This document shows, piece after piece, positions 44,282 to 52,139 of a stretch of DNA of 64,000 bases. The stretch covers positions 843,501 through 907,500 of the forward strand of contig CANNFX010000001.1 in the NCBI GenBank assembly GCA_947504025.1, given 5' to 3'. Position numbers and translations under genes: made by a program. Every line of letters begins with the position of its first letter. Position 1 is the first letter of the stretch. This DNA comes from an uncultured Sphingomonadaceae bacterium. Lineage in GTDB: Bacteria; Pseudomonadota; Alphaproteobacteria; Sphingomonadales; Sphingomonadaceae. The notes beneath the pieces are model-generated. The model ran no database searches and was not told the DNA's origin. It was given only the letters and a program-made list of their open reading frames with translations.

Positions 44282-45174
44282 AGCGTGCCCTCAGGCAGCT
44301 CGATACTGGAATTACGATGCGCAGCCACAAGTGTGTTGCGTAGCAGCACAGCAATGGTCATCGGACCGACACCGCCCGGCACTGGAGTAATTGCGCCAGC
44401 TATTTCGCTGGCTTCCGCAAAGGCGACATCGCCAACCAGCTTGCCCTTTTCCGCGCCATCTGCAGGCGGCAGGCGGTTGATGCCCACGTCGATCACGGTC
44501 GCGCCGGGTTTCAACCAGTCAGCCCTGACCATCTCCGCACGGCCCACAGCTGCAATAACAATGTCTGCGCGGCGCACTACATCGGGTAAATTCTTTGTCC
44601 GGCTATGCGCCAGTGTAACAGTCGCATTCTGCTGAACCAGCAACTGCGCCATTGGTTTGCCGACAATGTTGGAGCGGCCCACGACCACTGCATCAAGACC
44701 GGACAAATCGCCCAGCCGGTCGGTCAACAACATGATGCAGCCTAGCGGCGTGCAGGGCACAAAGCCTTCCTGCCCCACGGCCAAACGGCCTGCGTTGGTC
44801 ACGTGAAATCCGTCAACATCCTTGTCCGGCGAGATCGCGGCGATAACTGTCTGTTCGTCGACGTGGTCCGGCAAAGGCAGTTGAACCAGGATGCCATCGA
44901 CCGAGGGATCATTGTTCAGCTTTTCAACCAGGGCCAGCAGGTCCGCTTCGGCAGTGTCCACCGGCAACTTATGCTCGAAACTCAGCATATTTGCGGCGAG
45001 CGTCGCTTTGCCCTTGGAGCGGACATAGACTTGGCTGGCCGGGTCTTCGCCCACGAGTACAACTGCGAGGCCAGCCTTGCGGCCTGCCTTGGCTTCAAAC
45101 GCAGCGGCAACTTCGCCGACCCGTTCGCGGAGGGACAGGGCGAAAGCCTTCCCGTCGATAATGTCTGCGGTCAT
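44278..45174 (-). CDS. folD: Bifunctional methylenetetrahydrofolate dehydrogenase/cyclohydrolase
   Basis: A 298-residue FolD. The catalytic lysine lies in VYVRSKGKA (YxxxK), followed by [12 protein letters not shown], the cofactor motif [12 protein letters not shown] and the C-terminal [13 protein letters not shown]. It interconverts 5,10-methylene- and 10-formyl-tetrahydrofolate in the cytoplasm. It shares one base with the YggT stop upstream and overlaps the lipoprotein gene downstream by four. Confidence 0.95.
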   Translation of the reverse strand: MTADIIDGKAFALSLRERVGEVAAAFEAKAGRKAGLAVVLVGEDPASQVYVRSKGKATLAANMLSFEHKLPVDTAEADLLALVEKLNNDPSVDGILVQLPLPDHVDEQTVIAAISPDKDVDGFHVTNAGRLAVGQEGFVPCTPLGCIMLLTDRLGDLSGLDAVVVGRSNIVGKPMAQLLVQQNATVTLAHSRTKNLPDVVRRADIVIAAVGRAEMVRADWLKPGATVIDVGINRLPPADGAEKGKLVGDVAFAEASEIAGAITPVPGGVGPMTIAVLLRNTLVAAHRNSSIELPEGTL

Positions 45175-45461
45175 TAGAGCCCGCGCGCGTTATCAAGTAT
45201 GATCAGCAATATGTTCAAACCTATGATCAGTACCAACGGGGAAAAGTCGATTGCGCCGGTCGCTGGCATAATTCGACGGATCGGCCCCAAGATGGGTTCG
45301 AGCAACGTGTTGATTGAGCGGTAAATTGAAACAACAAATTCGTTGCTCGCGTTGATCACATTGAATGCAAAGAGCAACCCGATCACGAACTGAACGATGA
45401 TGAGCATCACAAATGCATTCACCAGCATGTTGATGATGTCGATTAGGGTTTGAAGAACCAC
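45174..45461 (-). CDS. YggT-family membrane protein
   Basis: A 95-residue protein with two long hydrophobic segments (about 8-32 and 70-92) separated by the family turn [20 protein letters not shown] and [13 protein letters not shown]. Members are linked to osmotic protection and septum-associated processes; precise role unclear. GTG start at 45461. It heads the run YggT - folD - lipoprotein - marC with tight overlaps. Confidence 0.9.
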   Translation of the reverse strand: MVLQTLIDIINMLVNAFVMLIIVQFVIGLLFAFNVINASNEFVVSIYRSINTLLEPILGPIRRIMPATGAIDFSPLVLIIGLNILLIILDNARGL

Positions 45462-45549
45462 GGGTTAAATACCTTTCCAGGAGAATATACGGGCACTTTA
45501 GCGGGGTGTGTCGCTCATGCAAAGCACCTGTTGTGTATCAGCCGCCGAT

Positions 45550-46458
45550 TTATGCGCTGATCAGCGTACCGGCGCCGCGCGAGGTGAAGAATTCGAGCAG
45601 CATCGCATGCGGCACGCGCCCATCCAGCACCACCGCCGCTTCGCAGCCCGCCTCCACCGCATGGACGCAGGTTTCAAGCTTGGGGATCATGCCGCCGGCA
45701 ATCGTACCGTCTTCACTCAAGGCCGCAATGTCGGCGGGCTTCAGATCAGTTAGCAGCTCGCCCTGCTTGTCGAGCACGCCCTTCACATCGGTCAGTAAGA
45801 ACAGCCGCGCTGCACCCAAAGCCGCAGCCACCGCGCCAGCCATCGTGTCAGCGTTGATGTTGTAAGTGTTGCCCTCAGCATCCGTCGCAATCGGCGCGAT
45901 AATCGGGATCATACCCGACGCGCTGGCCGTTTCGAGGATTGTCGTGTCGACATGCTCAGGCTCGCCCACGAAGCCGAGATCGAGCACGCGCTCGATATTG
46001 CTTTCGGGATCGCGGGTCGTGCGCTCCAACTTGCGGGCAGTGACCATATTGCCATCCTTGCCCGAAATGCCAATCGCCTTGCCGCCAGCGCGAGCAATCC
46101 AGCTGACCAGCTGTTTGTTTATCGCGCCGGAAAGGACCATTTCTGCCACTTCGGCTGTTGCCTTGTCAGTCACACGAAGCCCATCAACAAAACTGGTTTC
46201 AACGCCAAGTTTTTCAAGCATCGCACCGATCTGCGGGCCACCGCCATGGACAACCACCGGATTGATGCCGACTGCCTTCAACAGAACGATATCCTCGGCA
46301 AAGTCGCGGGCAGCGTCGGGATCACCCATCGCATGACCGCCATATTTCACCACAAAACTGCGGCCAGCATAGCGTTGGAAATAGGGCAACGCTTCGATCA
46401 GCACGGCGGCTTTGTTGCGGATATTGTCGTCGGCGGCGGCCACTATGTTGATCCTCAT
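45550..46458 (-). CDS. argB: Acetylglutamate kinase
   Basis: A 302-residue amino-acid kinase. [11 protein letters not shown] is the nucleotide-binding lysine region, [10 protein letters not shown] the glycine-rich loop, FVDGLRVTD the substrate loop and [17 protein letters not shown] the aspartate region. It phosphorylates N-acetyl-L-glutamate in arginine biosynthesis. [10 protein letters not shown] and the N-terminal helix are features of arginine-inhibited hexameric enzymes, so feedback by arginine is likely. Stands alone on the minus strand. Confidence 0.94.
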   Translation of the reverse strand: MRINIVAAADDNIRNKAAVLIEALPYFQRYAGRSFVVKYGGHAMGDPDAARDFAEDIVLLKAVGINPVVVHGGGPQIGAMLEKLGVETSFVDGLRVTDKATAEVAEMVLSGAINKQLVSWIARAGGKAIGISGKDGNMVTARKLERTTRDPESNIERVLDLGFVGEPEHVDTTILETASASGMIPIIAPIATDAEGNTYNINADTMAGAVAAALGAARLFLLTDVKGVLDKQGELLTDLKPADIAALSEDGTIAGGMIPKLETCVHAVEAGCEAAVVLDGRVPHAMLLEFFTSRGAGTLISA

Positions 46459-46591
46459 TTGTTGTGCAGGCCAAGCGACTAGCGCGCTCTTGCCCTGCAG
46501 GGAAGCACCAAGGCGCAGGCGCGCTTAAGTGTCATCCCCTAAGTAGCCAACCGGAATGGGTTTACCCAGGCTGCGCGACCATGCTGCATCA

Positions 46592-47011
46592 ATGCTCCGG
46601 TTCGCCATACTTCTCGCCTTAGCGCTCACGTTCCCAACGCCTGTGTCCGGCGCGGCGGATGAAGTAAATGCGACCTTTACGGCTTGCGGGGCAGGCAAGC
46701 GGATCACCTGTGTGGTGGATGGTGACACCTTCTGGCTAAGGGGACAGAAGATCCGAATTGCCGATATTAACACCCCCGAGACGCACCGGCCCGGATGCGC
46801 GGTTGAGGCGGCGCTAGGCGCACGGGCTACGCGCCGCCTCATACAATTGCTGGGCGCGGGGCCGTTCACTCTCGAAAGCGGCAAGCGGGACACCGACCGC
46901 TATGGCCGGTTACTGCGGACCGTAACGCGCAAAGGACAGTCGCTGGGCGACATTCTGGTGGCAGAGGGCCTGGCGGAACGTTGGACGGGCAGCCGCCGCA
47001 ACTGGTGCTGA
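46592..47011 (+). CDS. Small exported SNase-like nuclease
   Basis: About 139 residues. After a signal peptide (LRFAILLALALTFPTPVSGA) the thermonuclease core follows: CVVDGDTFWLRGQKIRIADI with Arg and Glu of NTPETHRPG, and a second active arginine in DRYGRLLRTV. The staphylococcal nuclease set Arg-Glu-Arg is retained, so DNA/RNA hydrolysis outside the cytoplasm is plausible. ATG at 46592 gives a clean signal peptide; ATG at 46556 would add 12 residues; neither has a strong ribosome site. A paralogue lies at 48030-48494. Confidence 0.78.
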   Translation: MLRFAILLALALTFPTPVSGAADEVNATFTACGAGKRITCVVDGDTFWLRGQKIRIADINTPETHRPGCAVEAALGARATRRLIQLLGAGPFTLESGKRDTDRYGRLLRTVTRKGQSLGDILVAEGLAERWTGSRRNWC

Positions 47012-47015
47012 CTGC

Positions 47016-47921
47016 CTAACCTGCCAGCTCGGCCTCCAGCTCCGCAAAGTTTGCATGGCCCGTGACCGGCGTGACCCGCTCCGCCCACATGGCGTCAATT
47101 TGCGCGACCACACTATCTGGCAAGGTTTTCTGATCGCTTCCGCTCGCCTGCACTTTCGAGGAATCGCTAGCGGCCGGTATGTTCACTCTGCTTTCCATAA
47201 TAGCACATACCATCGCATCATCGAACCGGTCCTTATACTCGACCATGAACTCGCGGCTGGTCCGTTCATCCACCAATGCAACAATTGCATCATCGGCTGG
47301 CAGATCGCAGAACGCGGCTAAGCGGCGGATCATCGTAGGCCGGTCCTTTACCACTGCACGGTAAGTGGTCAGCAATGTATCGGCTTCATCACGCCGCGCC
47401 CACCAGCTAAGTAGATGGGTGAAATAGTCGACGCCGCCCGGGCCGCCGCTCATCCAGACCGGCAAGAATTCGGCCATGCCGACTGCCCCATCTTCCAGAT
47501 GCCAACCATTCATGAAGCGGTAGAAGGACACGAAGGTGTCTTTCGGATCACGCAGCGTGACAACATATCGCAAACCCGAGGGTAACCCCTCGTAATGCCT
47601 GTGCGATTTGAAACCGCGCGGCTGCGCGGGCTGTGGCGTCGTCATGTCAAAACCCAGCATCTCCGCCGTATCCTGCCATGGCAACACCCGGCTGATATCG
47701 TCAAAGTCCATGTCACCGCCCGTTCCGGCAGTTCGCAGCTGGTGGAACATCTGCTGCATCAGCGTAGTCCCGCTTTTGGCCCAGCTAGTGATAATCACAT
47801 CACTAGCTTTCGGTTCGTAGGGTTTGTAATCGGTTGGTTCGTCGGGAGCAGGAGCCAGCCTAGCCTGCAGAGCCGCGAATTCCTCCATTGACCGTGCCCT
47901 GCGTACTTCGCTGCCCACCAT
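47016..47921 (-). CDS. Sulfotransferase domain protein
   Basis: A 301-residue cytosolic-type sulfotransferase. The 5'-phosphosulfate loop is TSWAKSGTTL (45-54), a catalytic-histidine candidate is H107 in KSHRHYE, and the 3'-phosphate site is RDPKDTFVSFYRF (124-136) with the conserved serine. It would transfer sulfate from PAPS to an alcohol, phenol or amine; substrate unknown. ATG at 47921 follows GGGGAG; the longer frame to 48575 is rejected since its first 217 residues overlap the nuclease gene on the other strand and resemble no protein. Confidence 0.87.
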   Translation of the reverse strand: MVGSEVRRARSMEEFAALQARLAPAPDEPTDYKPYEPKASDVIITSWAKSGTTLMQQMFHQLRTAGTGGDMDFDDISRVLPWQDTAEMLGFDMTTPQPAQPRGFKSHRHYEGLPSGLRYVVTLRDPKDTFVSFYRFMNGWHLEDGAVGMAEFLPVWMSGGPGGVDYFTHLLSWWARRDEADTLLTTYRAVVKDRPTMIRRLAAFCDLPADDAIVALVDERTSREFMVEYKDRFDDAMVCAIMESRVNIPAASDSSKVQASGSDQKTLPDSVVAQIDAMWAERVTPVTGHANFAELEAELAG

Positions 47922-48029
47922 GATCTCCCCTCGGATTGACGTTTCCCGCTTCGTGACATCAATCACCATCCCCCGCAATGGCAAGAGGCGGGGTTTCGCC
48001 AACGGGTCTGATCGGCAATAGAGCGCATC

Positions 48030-48494
48030 ATGTTTCGCCGCCTCAAACCTGTCTTCTGGCTCGCTATCGTTCTGGCTGCAGGATGGTGGGTGATGGGCCT
48101 GAACACCAGCGGCGGCGATTGGGAGGAGCAGCGCACAAACTTCCCGGTTTGCGGCACTCAGCGCGGCGCAGCGGGCTGTGTCATCGACGGTGATACGATC
48201 GTCATCGGCAAGCGCAAAATCCGGATGAGCGGTTACAATGCGCCCGAACTTAACGGCGAATGCGACACCGAAAGCGCACTCGCCCGCCGTGCCCGCGCCG
48301 AACTGGCGACATGGTTGAGCTCTGCACCGTTCGAAATGAGCGGCGGCGATGATCCGCCCTATGACCAATATGGCCGCGAACTGCGGAGCTTCAAACGTAT
48401 CGGGGCAAATGGCCGTGACGAATGGCTGGCCGATCACATGATCAAAGCCGGTTTTGGCCGCAATGACGGGTTCCGTGACGAATGGTGCAGATAG
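48030..48494 (+). CDS. Small membrane-anchored or exported SNase-like protein
   Basis: A 154-residue protein: basic start MFRRLKP, a hydrophobic segment (8-24) that may serve as signal anchor, then CVIDGDTIVIGKRKIRMSGY, NAPELNGEC and DQYGRELRSF, the thermonuclease core with the Arg/Glu/Arg set. Related to the protein at 46592-47011 but with a different N-terminus and a shorter active-site loop. The two flank the sulfotransferase gene on the opposite strand. Confidence 0.78.
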   Translation: MFRRLKPVFWLAIVLAAGWWVMGLNTSGGDWEEQRTNFPVCGTQRGAAGCVIDGDTIVIGKRKIRMSGYNAPELNGECDTESALARRARAELATWLSSAPFEMSGGDDPPYDQYGRELRSFKRIGANGRDEWLADHMIKAGFGRNDGFRDEWCR

Positions 48495-48528
48495 ATTAAG
48501 TTCTGATCGCTGGCTCGTCCCTGGCACT

Positions 48529-49047
48529 TCAACCACCCTCGCACACCCGCCCGCCAAGTGACGCCGAACCGCCAATTTGTGACTGTGACCTTAGCCCCCG
48601 CCGGATAGCTTTGCGTTCTTCGGCAAAACTGCGGTCAAGCTGCGCCAGATAGGCAAGAAGCGCGGAATTCTCAGGCTTGTGGACCGATCCTGCATAGCGT
48701 CCCCGTCGCATAATCGGTTGCCAGCGGCCCTCCACCGTGCGGGTCCAACCGTCATCACCTGTGACCTTCCGCGAACCGCGTGTCACACCGCTGGAACGAT
48801 TACGCGGAGGACGGCCAAGCACCGCATCCCACGCTGCAGCAAAGCTCTCCGCACCCGGCTTCGCCCGCAGCCGGTAAGCCGTCTCCCGCGCCATTCCGGC
48901 AAACCGCGCCGCCGCAGCAACAGAGCGTGTCTCGGCCAACATCCCGATAAATTCCGCCTGCCTAAGCGGCGTCCACCCATCACTGCGAGCGCGAACCGGC
49001 ACGGGATAGAAGGGCGGGATTTTGCGGATGCGGAGCAGCTGTGTCAT
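48529..49047 (-). CDS. Hypothetical protein with helix-turn-helix region
   Basis: A 172-residue basic protein. RQAEFIGMLAETRSVAAAAR followed by FAGMARETAYRLR at about 30-62 reads as a helix-turn-helix, and FAAAWDAVLGRPPR follows; this arrangement is common in short sphingomonad proteins of unknown role. The C-terminal half is Arg/Ser/Gly-rich. A DNA-binding function is likely but unproven. Convergent to the SNase-like gene at 48030-48494. Confidence 0.68.
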   Translation of the reverse strand: MTQLLRIRKIPPFYPVPVRARSDGWTPLRQAEFIGMLAETRSVAAAARFAGMARETAYRLRAKPGAESFAAAWDAVLGRPPRNRSSGVTRGSRKVTGDDGWTRTVEGRWQPIMRRGRYAGSVHKPENSALLAYLAQLDRSFAEERKAIRRGLRSQSQIGGSASLGGRVCEGG

Positions 49048-49109
49048 CCGTGAGGATAAGGCAGATTTTTAGGAAGTAGGAAAGTTCTGCCGCCTGCCCC
49101 GCACCGGGC

Positions 49110-50180
49110 TTATCCTTCTATCTTCGCCAAAATAAACTCGCCGATCAACTTGTCGCTGATGCCGTGCGGATTGCGAACATTGTAATTCTCTGTGGTCACC
49201 ACAGCGACCAGGTCCAGAGACGGAACGATCACAACCTTATTTCCGCCAGATCCTGCCATCTGCGCGACTTCGATTGTGCGGTCGCCAGCAGTGAATGGCG
49301 AGAGCCAGATCAGATACCCATAGTCGCCCCTTCGTGCATCTACATCCGCCTTGGGAGTCAGCATCTCAGCAACCCATGCAGCGGGCAGGATTTGCCGGCC
49401 CTGATACTGGCCGCCGTCCAGCAGCAGCTGTCCCAACTTCAGCAAATCACGGCTGCGCAGGGACAATCCGCCCCCAGCTTGCGGAAAGCCTGCTGGGGCA
49501 AATTGCCATTCTGCTTCTTCGATATCCATCGGTGCGAACAGGGATTTTTTTGCGAAATCTTCAAGTGGTTCGCCAACCGCCTGTTCCAGCGCAGCTCCCA
49601 GCGTCGTGACGCCTGCGGTGCAATAGCTAAAGGCCCGGCCATATTTCGTATCTTCGGGTTTTTCGTTCCAAGCAGGGAAGCCTCTGATTGGCAGATCCAT
49701 CGTAAAGCCAACCCAATCCTCGATCAGATACATTCGTTCTTCATTGCCGCGCGAAAACTGGTTTTCATCGTCACATTCGAGCAGAGAGCTCATCGTCATA
49801 AAATCTTCGAAGGTGATTGCATCCTTGCGCGGATCGGGCGACGCAAACGGCCCCATATTGGCAAGGTGCGGCATCACGCGCTCGTTAGCATTGGCGATTT
49901 TTCCCTGATCGATGGCCGCGCCGACCAGCATGGCCGCAACCGTCTTGGTCGCGGAACGCGTGTTGCGCAGTCCGTTGACGCCTGCATCATCAAAATAGGT
50001 CTCGTGCGCGATCTCGCCATCCCGCGCGACCAGAACGCTAGTGATATTGCTGAAATCGCCTGCGCGAACAGCCTCATCCAAACCTTCGAAAGCAACAGTT
50101 TTCGGTGGTGTTTCAGCCATGGCAGTCGGTCCCCAGATGGTCGCTAATATAGCGGCGGCAGCAAGTGTTTTCAGTTTCAT
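49110..50180 (-). CDS. Exported serine hydrolase, class C beta-lactamase-like
   Basis: A 356-residue protein with a signal peptide (AAAAILATIWGPTAMAE). The SxxK motif is in TRSATKTVAAML; the tyrosine motif is Y-C-T in AFSYCTAGV rather than YxN, and a later MAGSGGNKVVIV stretch fills the KTG-like strand position. The family includes esterases, D-aminopeptidases and beta-lactamases; an esterase-type function is more likely than antibiotic resistance. ATG at 50180 has AAGGAG six bases upstream. The AraC regulator lies upstream on the same strand. Confidence 0.82.
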   Translation of the reverse strand: MKLKTLAAAAILATIWGPTAMAETPPKTVAFEGLDEAVRAGDFSNITSVLVARDGEIAHETYFDDAGVNGLRNTRSATKTVAAMLVGAAIDQGKIANANERVMPHLANMGPFASPDPRKDAITFEDFMTMSSLLECDDENQFSRGNEERMYLIEDWVGFTMDLPIRGFPAWNEKPEDTKYGRAFSYCTAGVTTLGAALEQAVGEPLEDFAKKSLFAPMDIEEAEWQFAPAGFPQAGGGLSLRSRDLLKLGQLLLDGGQYQGRQILPAAWVAEMLTPKADVDARRGDYGYLIWLSPFTAGDRTIEVAQMAGSGGNKVVIVPSLDLVAVVTTENYNVRNPHGISDKLIGEFILAKIEG

Positions 50181-50242
50181 GATATTCTCCTTGCAAGCCG
50201 AATGCCGCAAATTCGGCAGCCAAGGATTGAACAGATGAAACT

Positions 50243-51034
50243 TCAGCCGAAAGATTCCCGAAACCTTGCTGGTGTAGTGCCGTAATCGCGCTGGAAAGTG
50301 CGCGTCATGTGGCTTTGATCGGCAAATCCGGCAGCGGCAGCGACCTCGGCTAAGCGTTCCTGTCTCGACAGCATACCCGTCGCTTTGGTCAACCGGCTGT
50401 GCCGCAGATAGGTTGCCGGACTGCATCCCAAATGCTTCCTGAACGCCCTTGCGAGATGGACAGGATGCACGCCAACCGTTTGTGCGATCTGGCGAACCTG
50501 CAGCCCGCTATCGCCGGACATATCTGACATTGCGTCGGCAGCTGCTCCCAGCCAATCGGGCGCATGTATGGAAGAGATCGCAGGCCTCTTCAAATCCGCC
50601 ACCAGACCCAGCAGTTCGTCCTCCAACTCGGTCGCGTCGGCGTTCTGGCCGCTCATAAGCGTAGACAGCCGGGTCGCAGTAAACAGCGCACCCCGGTCGG
50701 TGACTATGATCGGATCGATGATCCCGTCCGGCACCAGATCATTTGCGATATCTATCGATACGAAACGCCCTCCAGCAACCGCGAACCGGTCGCGGTGCAG
50801 CGTTCCTGGCGGATTATAGACCAATGTCATCGGCGCGGACTCGGTCTGCGCACCAACCGCCGCAGATACATACCCTTCATCAATTGCAAGGACGAGGTGC
50901 GCACCATCGTGACTATGCTCATGCACGTCTTGCGGCGGCACGGTCGCGCGGCGCAGCGCAACGGTGAACCCAGGCGCAGCGCGTTCGATACTCTGGCTGC
51001 CGAGAAAGTTTCCACGAGGAAGTGTGTTAGTCAT
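50243..51034 (-). CDS. AraC-family transcriptional regulator
   Basis: A 263-residue regulator. The N-terminal part has a cupin-like sensor with VHEHSHDGAHLVLAI, and the C-terminal double helix-turn-helix shows VHPVHLARAFRKHLGCSPAT and the classic GFADQSHMTRTFQRDYGTTPA. It lies 62 bases upstream of the serine hydrolase, same strand, which is its most obvious target. The ligand is unknown. Confidence 0.88.
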   Translation of the reverse strand: MTNTLPRGNFLGSQSIERAAPGFTVALRRATVPPQDVHEHSHDGAHLVLAIDEGYVSAAVGAQTESAPMTLVYNPPGTLHRDRFAVAGGRFVSIDIANDLVPDGIIDPIIVTDRGALFTATRLSTLMSGQNADATELEDELLGLVADLKRPAISSIHAPDWLGAAADAMSDMSGDSGLQVRQIAQTVGVHPVHLARAFRKHLGCSPATYLRHSRLTKATGMLSRQERLAEVAAAAGFADQSHMTRTFQRDYGTTPARFRESFG

Positions 51035-51101
51035 GCATTACAGTAACTGCGGGAAAGCGATGCGTCTACCCGGTTGCGCCTGATGCCTGTGCCCTCGCTG
51101 G

Positions 51102-52013
51102 TCACAATCCCCCGTACAGCACCATCTTCGCGGCATAGGCGCGCTCAGCCTCGGCCTTGTCGTAAACCGGGCTATCGGGAACCGTCCAGCCGTGATCCGC
51201 CGCATAGACATCGACGATTGCGTCGCGGCCCGCGGCCTTTGCAGCCTCGGCGAATGTCGCCTTGGTTTGCGGGTCTTTGGCATCATCGTTCTGCCCCACT
51301 GCGATCAAATAAGAAGCGGTAGATGTGCCTAGTAATTTATGCGGGCTCATGGCGGCATCCGTCACAAGACCTCCGCCGTGGAAACTGGCTGCCGCTTTCA
51401 CGCGGGCAGGTTCTGCCGCTGCACTCCACACGGTGAAGGGGCCGCCCATGCAGTACCCTTCGGTGCCGATACCCTTGGCAGTGTCGACGCTATCTTGTGT
51501 GTCGAGCCATGCGACCAGTGTGTTGGTGTCGCGCATGATCGCCTCTGCGTTCAACTTTTCGCGCCACGGGGTGACTTTGTCCCAACCGCCATTGCCGCCA
51601 AAATCAGCGAAGTCGGCAAATTGCGGCGCGGGTGCATCACGGTAATAAGGATTGGCGATGAGGACCGTGTAACCCTCGGCAGCCGTGCGGCGGGCCATCA
51701 TTTTCTTGGCGTCGCGCAGGCCGGCAATGTCAGGCCACATGATAACGGCAGGATACCCCTCATTTTTCGGCCCGGATGCGGGGTGGATCAACACTGCATC
51801 CATCGTGCCGTCGGCCGTAGTGATGCTGACAGCGGCTTCGGTCAGGCTTGGTTCGCTATCCGCATCTCCGGCAGAAACGCCTTCAACACCTGAACACGCC
51901 GCCAGCGTTGTCGCGGCACCGGCTGCTCCTATAGCTCCGAACTGGCGTCTGTTTACGTCGCGCCAGCCATTCGTTCGGCGGGTCATCTCTTCAAGGTCGA
52001 ATGTGTCGCACAT
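51102..52013 (-). CDS. Dienelactone hydrolase family protein, Tat-exported lipoprotein
   Basis: About 303 residues. The N-terminus has a twin arginine NRRQFGAIGAAG (R22-R23) and a lipobox LAAC (C40), indicating folded export by Tat and lipid anchoring. The hydrolase domain has the nucleophile C188 in GYCMGG, acid D243/D244 in GQNDDAKD and H274 in ADHGW, the Cys-Asp-His triad of dienelactone hydrolases. ATG at 52013 follows AGGAG by eight bases; an upstream extension of 23 codons is rejected. Divergent from the PQQ dehydrogenase gene. Export argues against a role in the cytoplasmic catechol pathway at the left edge. Confidence 0.86.
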   Translation of the reverse strand: MCDTFDLEEMTRRTNGWRDVNRRQFGAIGAAGAATTLAACSGVEGVSAGDADSEPSLTEAAVSITTADGTMDAVLIHPASGPKNEGYPAVIMWPDIAGLRDAKKMMARRTAAEGYTVLIANPYYRDAPAPQFADFADFGGNGGWDKVTPWREKLNAEAIMRDTNTLVAWLDTQDSVDTAKGIGTEGYCMGGPFTVWSAAAEPARVKAAASFHGGGLVTDAAMSPHKLLGTSTASYLIAVGQNDDAKDPQTKATFAEAAKAAGRDAIVDVYAADHGWTVPDSPVYDKAEAERAYAAKMVLYGGL

Positions 52014-52139
52014 GGTCTGGGCTCCTGATGGGGATGGATTGCGCGCAAGGATATACGCCGCGCGCCGCGGCGCAATGGACAATCTGCACAGTAAGTTGCA
52101 GACTGCATACCAATCCAGAAGCGCTGCAAAGGCGCACTG

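Noticed and set aside
47922..48575. 217-codon extension of the sulfotransferase
   Set aside because: Antisense to the SNase-like gene at 48030-48494; the shorter start has a GGGGAG site and family-typical length.
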